This document shows positions 1-6,683 of a stretch of DNA of 64,000 bases, in pieces. Source of the DNA: Lentisalinibacter sp035655155 (lineage in GTDB: Bacteria; Pseudomonadota; Gammaproteobacteria; Steroidobacterales; Woeseiaceae). How positions within the stretch are numbered: position 1 is the stretch's first letter; the number at the start of each line of letters is the position of its first letter. The position numbers and the translations under genes are program-made. A model generated the notes under the pieces. It was not told the origin of the DNA. It did no database searches and worked only from the letters and a program-made list of their open reading frames with translations. The stretch lies in contig DASRVH010000107.1 in assembly GCA_035655155.1 (NCBI GenBank), positions 1 through 64,000 of the forward strand, in the 5' to 3' direction.

Positions 1-1070
1 CGAGCCCGACCGGTTCGGTGTTTCTGTCGGCCTTCACCACCAAGACCGCCGTGCTGGCGCTGATCCTCCTGTTCCCCGGCGAGCCGGTGCTGATCTGGGT
101 GGGCGTCTACATGGTGATGTACGGCATCATCTATGCGCTGCTGGAGAACGACGCGCGCCGCATCCTCGCCTACTCCATCGTCAATCAGGTGGGCTTCATG
201 GTCTGCGCCGTGGGCATCGGCACGCAGATGGCGCTGAACGGCGCCGCCGCTCATGCCTTCGCCCACATCATCTACAAGGCGCTGCTGTTCATGAGTGCCG
301 GCGTGGTCGTCTATCGCACCGGCAAGAGCAAATGCACGGATCTGGGCGGGCTGTTCCGGACCATGCCGCTGACCACGGTCTGCGGCATCATCGGCGCGCT
401 CGCGATCTCCAGCTTCCCGCTCACTTCGGGCTTCACCACGAAGTCGATGATCTCGGACGCGGCCGCCAGCGAGCATCTGGTGGTGGTCTGGTACCTGCTA
501 GCGGCCGCCTCCGCCGGCGTGTTCCTCCATGCCGGCATCAAGTTCCCCTGGTTCGTGTTCTTCCAGAAGGACTCCGGCCTGCGGCCCAAGGACGCGCCCT
601 GGAACATGGCGGCCGCCATGGTGCTGTTCGCGGTGCTGTGCATCGCCCTCGGCGTGTATCCCCAGCCGTTGTACGAACTACTGCCCTACGCGGTGGACTA
701 CGAGCCCTACAAGCCCGGCAAGGTGCTCTTCTACCTGCAGCTGCTGCTGTTCTCGGGGCTCGCTTTCTTCCTGCTGCTGCCGCTCATGCAGCGGACCCGC
801 ACTATCAGTCTGGACACGGACTGGGTCTGGCGGGTGGCGCTGTACCGGGTCGCCTACGGCGTCGGCGCTGCGGCCAGCGAGGCAGGCGGCCTGCTGCGGG
901 AGACGGTCGAGCGCATCCGGGGCGACATCGCCCGGACGGGCCGGCGCCATCTCGGTGCCGGCGAGTCCGGCGAGCACCGGGGCGTCTTCGCCCAGGCCTG
1001 GCCCATCGGCGTGACCGCGCTGTGGATCGCGGTGCTGCTGATCGCCTACGTCGTCGTCTACCTGCTCTGA
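1..1070 (+). CDS. Na+/H+ antiporter (Mrp-type) subunit D, 5'-truncated by window edge
   Basis: Proton-conducting membrane subunit of the MrpD/NuoN-like family, which exchanges Na+ for H+ within a multi-subunit inner-membrane antiporter. The gene enters the window already open; reading from base 3 gives SPTGSVFLSAFTTKTA, and the GTG at 18 is only an internal codon, so about the first third is missing. Visible hallmarks are the membrane-embedded lysines in FTTKTAV and GFTTKSMI, the HAFAHIIYKALLFM helix, and many hydrophobic segments. A polar C-terminal linker (about 75 residues) ends in a last membrane helix. The SbtA-like bicarbonate permease follows 12 bp later, suggesting that this subunit helps supply the sodium gradient the permease uses. 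A DabB-type (inorganic carbon) or complex-I-like role cannot be excluded without the upstream genes. Confidence 0.82.
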   Translation, partial: SPTGSVFLSAFTTKTAVLALILLFPGEPVLIWVGVYMVMYGIIYALLENDARRILAYSIVNQVGFMVCAVGIGTQMALNGAAAHAFAHIIYKALLFMSAGVVVYRTGKSKCTDLGGLFRTMPLTTVCGIIGALAISSFPLTSGFTTKSMISDAAASEHLVVVWYLLAAASAGVFLHAGIKFPWFVFFQKDSGLRPKDAPWNMAAAMVLFAVLCIALGVYPQPLYELLPYAVDYEPYKPGKVLFYLQLLLFSGLAFFLLLPLMQRTRTISLDTDWVWRVALYRVAYGVGAAASEAGGLLRETVERIRGDIARTGRRHLGAGESGEHRGVFAQAWPIGVTALWIAVLLIAYVVVYLL

Positions 1071-1082
1071 CGGGCCGGCCGG

Positions 1083-2012
1083 ATGGATCCCGTCATCTGG
1101 TTCTTCCTGCTCGGCCTGACCGCGGGCCTCCTGCGCTCAGATCTGCGCCTGCCTCCCGCCATCTACGAGCTGCTCAGCATGCTGCTGCTGCTCACCATCG
1201 GGCTCAAGGGCGGGGTGGAGCTGGCCCAGCAGCCTTTCGCGGGCGTGCTGCCGCAGATGGTCGCGGTGATCGCCATGGGGATCACGCTGCCGCTCCTGCT
1301 CTTCCCCATCCTGCTCTATGCGGGTCGTTTCAAGCGGCCCGACGCCGCCTCAATCGCGGCCCACTACGGCTCTGTGAGTGTGGCCACCTACGCCGTGGCC
1401 GTCGCCTACCTGGGAAGCAAGGGCGTCAGCTTCGAGGCGCACATGCCGCTGTTCGTCGTGCTGCTCGAGATGCCGGGACTGATCGTCGGCATCCTGCTCG
1501 CACGCGGTCTCAGCAGCGGCATGCGCTGGGGTGCGCTGGCCCACGAGATCTTCCTCGGCAAGAGCATGGTGCTCCTGCTCGGCGGCCTGCTGATCGGCTG
1601 GGCCACGGGGCCCGAGGCCATGGCGCCGCTGGAGCCGCTGTTCTTCGATCTGTTCAAGGGGGTGCTGGCCCTGTTCCTGCTGGAGATGGGGCTCATCGCC
1701 GCGAGTCAGGCGCAGAGCCTGCGCCGCTACGGCGTGTTCCTGGTCGCCTTCGGCCTGATCGTGCCGATACCGCTCGCCGCCGTCGGCACCGCCCTCGGCT
1801 GGGCCATCGGCCTGTCGCCGGGCGGCAGCATGCTGCTCGGCGTGCTCGCCGGCAGCTGCTCCTACATCGCCGCCCCGGCGGCCATGCGTATCGCCGTGCC
1901 CCAGGCCAACCCGACGTTGTCGCTCACCATATCGCTCGGTATCACGTTCCCGTTCAATATATTCTTCGGCATACCCCTGTACCATCTGATGGCCAACACG
2001 ATCCACGGTTGA
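1083..2012 (+). CDS. sbtA: Sodium-dependent bicarbonate permease, SbtA-like
   Basis: A 309-residue inner-membrane protein of the SbtA (Na+-dependent bicarbonate transport) family. About ten hydrophobic segments run through the whole protein, arranged as two similar halves. The N-terminus (FFLLGLTAGLLRSDLRLP) and the stretch LLLLTIGLKGGVEL around residue 40 are typical of the family, as is the glycine/serine-rich LAGSCSYIAAPAAMR near the C-terminus. The start ATG follows the antiporter subunit by 12 bp without a strong ribosome site, suggesting coupling. The PII-like gene 13 bp downstream is the usual SbtB partner. Bicarbonate is inferred as substrate from the family; some members of this family are uncharacterised. 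Confidence 0.85.
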   Translation: MDPVIWFFLLGLTAGLLRSDLRLPPAIYELLSMLLLLTIGLKGGVELAQQPFAGVLPQMVAVIAMGITLPLLLFPILLYAGRFKRPDAASIAAHYGSVSVATYAVAVAYLGSKGVSFEAHMPLFVVLLEMPGLIVGILLARGLSSGMRWGALAHEIFLGKSMVLLLGGLLIGWATGPEAMAPLEPLFFDLFKGVLALFLLEMGLIAASQAQSLRRYGVFLVAFGLIVPIPLAAVGTALGWAIGLSPGGSMLLGVLAGSCSYIAAPAAMRIAVPQANPTLSLTISLGITFPFNIFFGIPLYHLMANTIHG

Positions 2013-2025
2013 GGAGGGTCGAGAC

Positions 2026-2328
2026 GTGCAGCCCGAGACGAAGAAACTGCTGACCATCGTCACCGAGGCCGTCATCGAGGCCAGCCTGACGGCCGACCTC
2101 AAACGTCTGGGCGCCGGCGGCTACACGATCGTTGAGGCACGCGGCAGCGGCAGCCGGGGCGTGCGCGACGCAGGCTGGACCACGAGCGGCAATATCCGTG
2201 TGGAGGTGGTCTGCGAGCCGGCGGTCGCGGCCCGCATCGCCGATCACCTGCGCGAGAACTACTACCGGGATTACGCCATGATCCTGTACCTCTCGGACGT
2301 CTCGGTGCTGCGGCCCGAAAAGTTCTGA
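2026..2328 (+). CDS. sbtB: SbtB-like PII signalling protein
   Basis: A 100-residue PII-superfamily protein, starting with GTG after a strong GAGGAGGGT ribosome site. SbtB proteins are cytoplasmic trimers that bind adenine nucleotides (including cAMP in cyanobacteria) and inhibit or tune SbtA. The ferredoxin-like beta-alpha-beta core is recognisable (KLLTIVTEAVIE, GYTIVEARGSGSRG, IRVEVVCEP). The T-loop region GSGSRGVRDAGW is of the SbtB kind and lacks the uridylylation-site tyrosine context of GlnB/GlnK, so nitrogen signalling is unlikely. It ends ILYLSDVSVLRPEKF. Its position directly behind sbtA is the strongest functional evidence. Confidence 0.82.
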   Translation: MQPETKKLLTIVTEAVIEASLTADLKRLGAGGYTIVEARGSGSRGVRDAGWTTSGNIRVEVVCEPAVAARIADHLRENYYRDYAMILYLSDVSVLRPEKF

Positions 2329-2444
2329 CCCCGGCTGTTGACAGTCCCGGGCGTGCGGCTCACGCTGGATGGTGCAATGGGGGGCACGCCGGGCCCGGCA
2401 GCGGCCGTCCGGCAGTTTGGACGACCGTAGAAGGGAGGACAATC

Positions 2445-2840
2445 ATGAGTACATCCCCGGCAATGAGCAGAGACGACGCCGAGCGGGCGCTGCAGGAGCG
2501 CTCGCAGGCGCTGCGACGCGACATCCAGCGCGAACTCGTGAAGGCCGATTCCGAGCGTTACGAAGAACTGGCCGGGCGGGTATCGGACAGCGGAGAGAAG
2601 GCGGTCGCGGATCTGCTGGTGGACCTGGACCTCGCCGAGATCACCCGCGACGTGGAAGAGCTGCGCGAGGTCGAAGGAGCGCTCCTGCGCATCGCGCGCG
2701 GCACCTGGGGCTATTGCGCGGATTGCGGCGGGGAGATCGAGCCCGAGCGCCTGGCCGCCCTGCCCTCGGCATCGCGCTGCCTGCGCTGTCAGGAGCGCGC
2801 CGAGAACCCGGCCCGCGAGGAGCGTCACCGCACGCTCTGA
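2445..2840 (+). CDS. TraR/DksA family zinc-finger protein
   Basis: A 131-residue cytoplasmic protein with a helical, charged N-terminal half that would form the coiled-coil inserted into the RNA polymerase secondary channel, followed by a C4 zinc finger: CADC near residue 93 and CLRC near residue 112. DksA-type proteins modulate transcription initiation together with ppGpp. It is shorter than canonical DksA (about 150 residues) and the coiled-coil tip does not show an obvious DxxDxA motif, so it is better called a DksA/TraR homologue than DksA itself. A good ribosome site (GGGAGGAC) precedes the ATG. A TTGACA hexamer lies upstream at 2338 but without a convincing -10 box. Confidence 0.8.
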   Translation: MSTSPAMSRDDAERALQERSQALRRDIQRELVKADSERYEELAGRVSDSGEKAVADLLVDLDLAEITRDVEELREVEGALLRIARGTWGYCADCGGEIEPERLAALPSASRCLRCQERAENPAREERHRTL

Positions 2841-2852
2841 GCGCCGGCGATC

Positions 2853-3605
2853 TCAGCGAAAGTACGAGGCGCCGTTCACGTCGATGATGGCGCCGCTCAG
2901 AAAGTCCGTCTCCTCGCCGGCCAGAAAGGCGATGGTGTTGGCCACCTCCTCCGGCCGCGCGGCCCGGTTCAGCGGACTCTGGGCGCGGATGGCATCGCCG
3001 CCGGCGCCTTGCAGATGCGCCGCCGCCATGTCGGTCTCCACCCAGCCGGGGGCCACCCCGTAGACCATGATGCCGCGGCCGCCCAGGGCTTTCGCGAGCG
3101 ACTGGGTCAGCGAATTCATGCCCGCCTTGCTGGCTCCGTAGGCGGGGGATTCCGGCTCGCCCCGGTAAGCGCCCCGTGACGAGACGTTGATGATCTTGCC
3201 GCCGCTCGCCGGGAAGTGAGGGAGGCAGCAGAACGCAAGATCCGCGGCCGCCATCAGGTTCACGGCCAGCGTCTGGCGCCAGGCCGCACGCCAGGCGGCG
3301 AGGTCGACCCGGTTGGGGTCGTGGTCCAGGAACACTCCCGCGTTGTTCACCAGGAGGTCTATTCTGCCGCAGGCGTCGACGACCCGCCGCACGAGGCCGC
3401 CGACAGCCTCCGGGTCGGCCAGGTCGGCCCCGAACGCGCCGTGGCCCGCCCCCACCAGGGATTCCGCGACCGCTCGCGCGTCATCCTCCCGCCGTCCAAA
3501 GTGCACGGCCACCCGGTAGCCCGCCTCTGCCAGCCGCTGCGCCGCGGCCTTTCCGATTCCCCTGCTCGCGCCGGTCACCAGCGCCACCCGCATCGGTCCC
3601 GTCAT
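2853..3605 (-). CDS. SDR family NAD(P)-dependent oxidoreductase
   Basis: A 250-residue classical short-chain dehydrogenase/reductase. The cofactor motif TGASRGIGKA is at the N-terminus, NNAG follows in the middle, and the catalytic Ser and YGASK motif (Tyr-x-x-x-Lys) lie around residues 140-160; the C-terminal IDVNGASYFR resembles the FabG-type dimer end. The ATG at 3605 was chosen because AGGGGAGG sits just in front of it; a longer frame upstream has no family similarity. It resembles 3-oxoacyl-ACP reductases, but the genuine fabG is in the fatty acid cluster at 23.3-24.0 kb, so this copy probably acts on another carbonyl substrate, which cannot be named. It converges with the DksA-like gene 12 bp away. 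Confidence 0.85.
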   Translation of the reverse strand: MTGPMRVALVTGASRGIGKAAAQRLAEAGYRVAVHFGRREDDARAVAESLVGAGHGAFGADLADPEAVGGLVRRVVDACGRIDLLVNNAGVFLDHDPNRVDLAAWRAAWRQTLAVNLMAAADLAFCCLPHFPASGGKIINVSSRGAYRGEPESPAYGASKAGMNSLTQSLAKALGGRGIMVYGVAPGWVETDMAAAHLQGAGGDAIRAQSPLNRAARPEEVANTIAFLAGEETDFLSGAIIDVNGASYFR

Positions 3606-3740
3606 CGGCCTCCCCTGTCTCCGTGTCACTGACCCGCGGACCGCCCCACGCGGCCGCCGGCACCCGCGCGGCGGCGGGTGCCGCACAGGTTAGAATGAGC
3701 CTCCTGCCACGGCAACGACAGCGATCCGGAGAGAGGCGGC

Positions 3741-4709
3741 ATGCGCGTACTTCTGCACGACCCGGCGACGGATATCACCCGTTTCGGCGGCGACGAACTC
3801 ATTCGCCGCTGGACGCCGGACGGCAGCGAATGGCTGTGGATCGACCTGGACAGCGAGGAACGGGCGTTCGAGAACCATATCCTCGTCGAGCGCTTCGCGC
3901 TCGAGCCTCTCGCGGTGAGTGACGTCCAGCGCGACCGGCATCCGCCGAAGCTCGAGATCTTCGACGACTACCTGGTGCTGCTGCTGAAAGGTCTGAGTGC
4001 GGACTCGGCGGATATCGACTTCGAGACCATCCAGATCGGGTTCTTCCTCGGCGAGAAATTCCTGATCTCCCGCCGTGACGAGACCTCGCCCAGCATCGAG
4101 CGCATATGGGCCGAGGCCGCGGCCGGCACGCTTGAGCTGAACCGCGGGCCCGCGCATGCGCTGTACCGCATCTGCCGCACCATCGCGGACCGCTACTCGC
4201 CGATCGTCCTCGCGCTGGAGGAGCGGCTGGAGACGCTGGAGGGCGAGATGTTCCGGGATCCCCGGGACGAACTGCTGGCGGAACTGCTGAACTACGTGGC
4301 GAATCTGCGCAAGCTGCGGCGGGTATTCGCCTATCAGCAGGCGCTGATGGCGGATCTCGTGAACGGCGAACGCCGTTTCATCGGCGAACGCGGCGAGCAC
4401 GAGTTCCGCGACGCCTACGAACAGATGGAACGGCTCGCCAGCCTCTCGCAGCTGTACCAGGAGCTGGCCGTCGACCTGATGAACGGACATATCTCCCTGA
4501 CCAGCCATCGCCTGAACCAGATCATGAAGGTGCTGACCATCGTGACGGTCATCTTCCTCCCGCTCGGTATCCTGGCGGGCATCTACGGGATGAACTTCGA
4601 CTATATGCCGGAGCTCGACTGGCGCTACGGCTATTTCGCTGCCCTGGGCACCATGGCCGCCGTCGTGATCACGCTGCTCACGGTATTCCGCCGCAAGGGG
4701 TGGCTCTGA
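3741..4709 (+). CDS. CorA-family magnesium/zinc transporter
   Basis: A 322-residue 2-TM-GxN channel protein. The long N-terminal cytoplasmic domain is rich in alpha/beta and coiled helix (about residues 1-255). Two C-terminal membrane helices follow, the first ending in the signature IYGMNFDYMPEL near residue 290 with the GMN selectivity loop, and the protein ends in the basic FRRKGWL typical of CorA. CorA pentamers conduct Mg2+; ZntB relatives move Zn2+, and sequence alone does not decide between them. It stands alone with its own ribosome site (GGAGAGAGG) and a TTAGAAT box upstream that could be a -10 element. Confidence 0.88.
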   Translation: MRVLLHDPATDITRFGGDELIRRWTPDGSEWLWIDLDSEERAFENHILVERFALEPLAVSDVQRDRHPPKLEIFDDYLVLLLKGLSADSADIDFETIQIGFFLGEKFLISRRDETSPSIERIWAEAAAGTLELNRGPAHALYRICRTIADRYSPIVLALEERLETLEGEMFRDPRDELLAELLNYVANLRKLRRVFAYQQALMADLVNGERRFIGERGEHEFRDAYEQMERLASLSQLYQELAVDLMNGHISLTSHRLNQIMKVLTIVTVIFLPLGILAGIYGMNFDYMPELDWRYGYFAALGTMAAVVITLLTVFRRKGWL

Positions 4710-4891
4710 GGCACTCGCACGCACGTGGCTTAGCGCAACATGTTAGTGTTCAGGGCGTTCTAACGTATTTCTCGAATGCTTCTAGGCAGGCGGCGCCATT
4801 GTCCTATTGCGGATCGCCCACCACGCCGTGCTGCCACCGAAGGATTTTTGCCCCTCGGACACTCTAACCCCGTGAGCCCCCGGGGCCAGGA

Positions 4892-5509
4892 ATGACGACG
4901 CAGATCAGTATCGACAAAGCCCTGGCCACACGGGTGGGCCGCGGAGACGAAGCGGCGTTCGAGGAATTCTTCTCGGCGTATTTCCCGCGCCTGTTCCGAT
5001 TCGCGCTGAGCCGGACCGACGGCGACGAGGCCTTGGCGGAGGAAGTGGTGCAGCGGACACTGTGCAACGTGATGTACAAGATGGACAGCTTCCGGGGCGA
5101 TGCCCCGCTGTTCACCTGGCTGTGCAGTATCTGCCGCAACGAGCTGTCGGCGTACTTCCGCAAGTCCGGGCGCGAGGAATCCTTCGCCCAGCCGGTGGAA
5201 GACAACACCGAGATCCACGCGGCCCTGGAACGGATCAGCGAGGGCGGCGACGATCCGCTTACCGAGCGCCACCGCGACGAGATCGCCGGCTATGTTCAGG
5301 CCACGCTCGAGGCGTTGCCCGACAACTACGCCAGGGCGCTCGAGTGGAAATACATGCAGGGCCTCAGCGTCGCGGAGATCGCCGGCGAACTGGGGCTGAG
5401 CGAGAAGGCCGCGGAGTCGGTCCTGACTCGCGCCCGCAAGGCTTTCCGGGAAGCATTCGAGCGGCTGTGGGGATTTGCACCGCGCCTGTTCGCGGACGAC
5501 AGAGACTAG
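4892..5509 (+). CDS. ECF-subfamily RNA polymerase sigma factor
   Basis: A 205-residue sigma-70 family protein with only regions 2 and 4. Region 2 covers about residues 20-95 (FFSAYFPRLFRFAL, EVVQRTLCNVMYKMDSFRG, FTWLCSICRNELSAYFRK). Region 4 covers about 140-195 (ALPDNYARALEWKYMQGLSV, AEIAGELGLSEKAAESVLTRAR), the helix-turn-helix that reads the -35 element. It lies 4 bp ahead of a FecR-like gene, which is then followed by a TonB-dependent receptor. This is the order of a cell-surface signalling set in which the sigma factor is released when the receptor binds ligand. The 180 bp before it shows no convincing sigma-70 promoter, so autoregulation is possible. Confidence 0.92.
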   Translation: MTTQISIDKALATRVGRGDEAAFEEFFSAYFPRLFRFALSRTDGDEALAEEVVQRTLCNVMYKMDSFRGDAPLFTWLCSICRNELSAYFRKSGREESFAQPVEDNTEIHAALERISEGGDDPLTERHRDEIAGYVQATLEALPDNYARALEWKYMQGLSVAEIAGELGLSEKAAESVLTRARKAFREAFERLWGFAPRLFADDRD

Positions 5510-5513
5510 AGCG

Positions 5514-6551
5514 ATGAGCGAAGAAGAACGGTCCGACAGAGACGGGAAGGCACGGCCGGCCGACGAGGCCACGGCCCGTCTGATTGCGCGCGGCAGACCG
5601 CGGCGGGCCATTCCGCCAGGCGCGCGGGAGCGGGCACACGCCGCGGTCCACGAAGCGTGGCGGGATGCGACCCGGGAGCGCCGGCGCAGGCAAGCCGGCC
5701 GCCGGTGGCACCTGCCGGTCGCGCTCGCCGCCAGCGTCGCCCTGGCCGGCATACTCATCGCCCGCTTCCCGGCCGAAACCATCGCCCCTGCCGCGCCCGT
5801 GGCCACGGTGGCTCTCGTGCGCGGCGAGCTGAGCGGCGCCGACGGTGCCCGACTGCGTCCCGGCGCGGAGCTGCCGGCAGGGACCAGTCTCTCCACCGAC
5901 GGTGCCGGACGCGCCGCCCTCAGCCTGGCGGATGGCACGTCGCTGAGAGTGGACCACGACACCCGGTTGACGCTCACCGCCGATGCGCGGCTGCGGCTCG
6001 AGGCCGGCGCCGTGTACGTGGACACCGCCCCGGCCGATCCCACGGGCGACGGCGTGACGATCATGACCTCTTATGCGACGGCAACCGACCTGGGAACCCA
6101 GTTCGAGGTGCGCCTGGCCGACGAGGCGGCATTGATCCGCGTGCGCGAAGGGAAAGTGGCGATCGCGCCCGCCACGGGTACCGGGTTCGCAGCCGTGGCC
6201 CCGGGACAGCACGTGGCTCCCGCCGGCCGGGCCGCCCGGGTGACCGCCGACGGCGGAATCGAGGCGAGTGACATCTCCCCCCATGACCCGTCCTGGGCCT
6301 GGGCCCAGTCGGTGGCGCCCGCCTTCGAGACGGCCGGGGACCGCAAGCTCGGCGAGTTCCTGCGCTGGTCCGCGCGCGAGCTCGGGCTGGAGCTGCACTA
6401 TTCCGGAGATACCGGCGCGGCCGCGGCGGCGGTGGACCTGTCCGGAAGCGTGGAAGGCATGACCCCCGGCGAGGCGCTGCAGGCCGTGATGGCCACGACG
6501 ACACTCGCCTACCGCGTGCAGGACGGCCGACTCGAGGTCTATCGTCCATAG
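5514..6551 (+). CDS. FecR-like membrane anti-sigma/regulator with C-terminal STN-like domain
   Basis: A 345-residue single-pass protein. The first 65 residues are arginine-rich and cytoplasmic, one membrane helix spans about 66-84 (LPVALAASVALAGILIARF), and the rest is periplasmic. A FecR domain covers about 95-230 (RGELSGADG, GTSLSTDGAGRAALSLADG, YATATDLGTQFEVR, VREGKVAI). A secretin/TonB short N-terminal-like fold covers about 275-345 (LGEFLRWSARELGLELHYSG, MTPGEALQAVM). FecR proteins hold an ECF sigma factor and receive the signal from an outer-membrane receptor. The start ATG at 5514 lies 4 bp after the sigma gene. An upstream in-frame ATG at 5475 would overlap the sigma gene and is disfavoured. 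The cytoplasmic part does not look like the usual FecR N-terminal domain, so how it contacts the sigma factor is unclear. Confidence 0.85.
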   Translation: MSEEERSDRDGKARPADEATARLIARGRPRRAIPPGARERAHAAVHEAWRDATRERRRRQAGRRWHLPVALAASVALAGILIARFPAETIAPAAPVATVALVRGELSGADGARLRPGAELPAGTSLSTDGAGRAALSLADGTSLRVDHDTRLTLTADARLRLEAGAVYVDTAPADPTGDGVTIMTSYATATDLGTQFEVRLADEAALIRVREGKVAIAPATGTGFAAVAPGQHVAPAGRAARVTADGGIEASDISPHDPSWAWAQSVAPAFETAGDRKLGEFLRWSARELGLELHYSGDTGAAAAAVDLSGSVEGMTPGEALQAVMATTTLAYRVQDGRLEVYRP

Positions 6552-6589
6552 CTATCGCCTATAGCTATCGTCCATGGTTTCGCCCATAG
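6538..6589. repeat. Four imperfect 13-bp tandem repeats across the fecR-like stop codon
   Basis: Units TCTATCGTCCATA, GCTATCGCCTATA, GCTATCGTCCATG and GTTTCGCCCATAG follow one another without gaps from 6538 to 6589. The first unit contains the last codons and stop (TAG at 6549-6551) of the FecR-like gene; the others fill the spacer before the TonB receptor. The first three units agree at 10 or more of 13 positions, the fourth is more diverged. It looks like slippage-generated sequence rather than a protein-binding array, although repeated TATCGYCYATA could also bind a regulator. Confidence 0.7.
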
Positions 6590-6683
6590 GCCTGGTCCGC
6601 GGCTACGGCCTTCCCCGGGACTCGCCCACCGGGGCGTCGGCCGGGGTCATGCGGAATCGGCGGGTACCCACTAGAATCCACGC

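Noticed and set aside
2338..2343. Consensus TTGACA -35 element before the DksA-like gene
   Set aside because: No acceptable -10 hexamer occurs 15-19 bp downstream, so it is not listed as a promoter.
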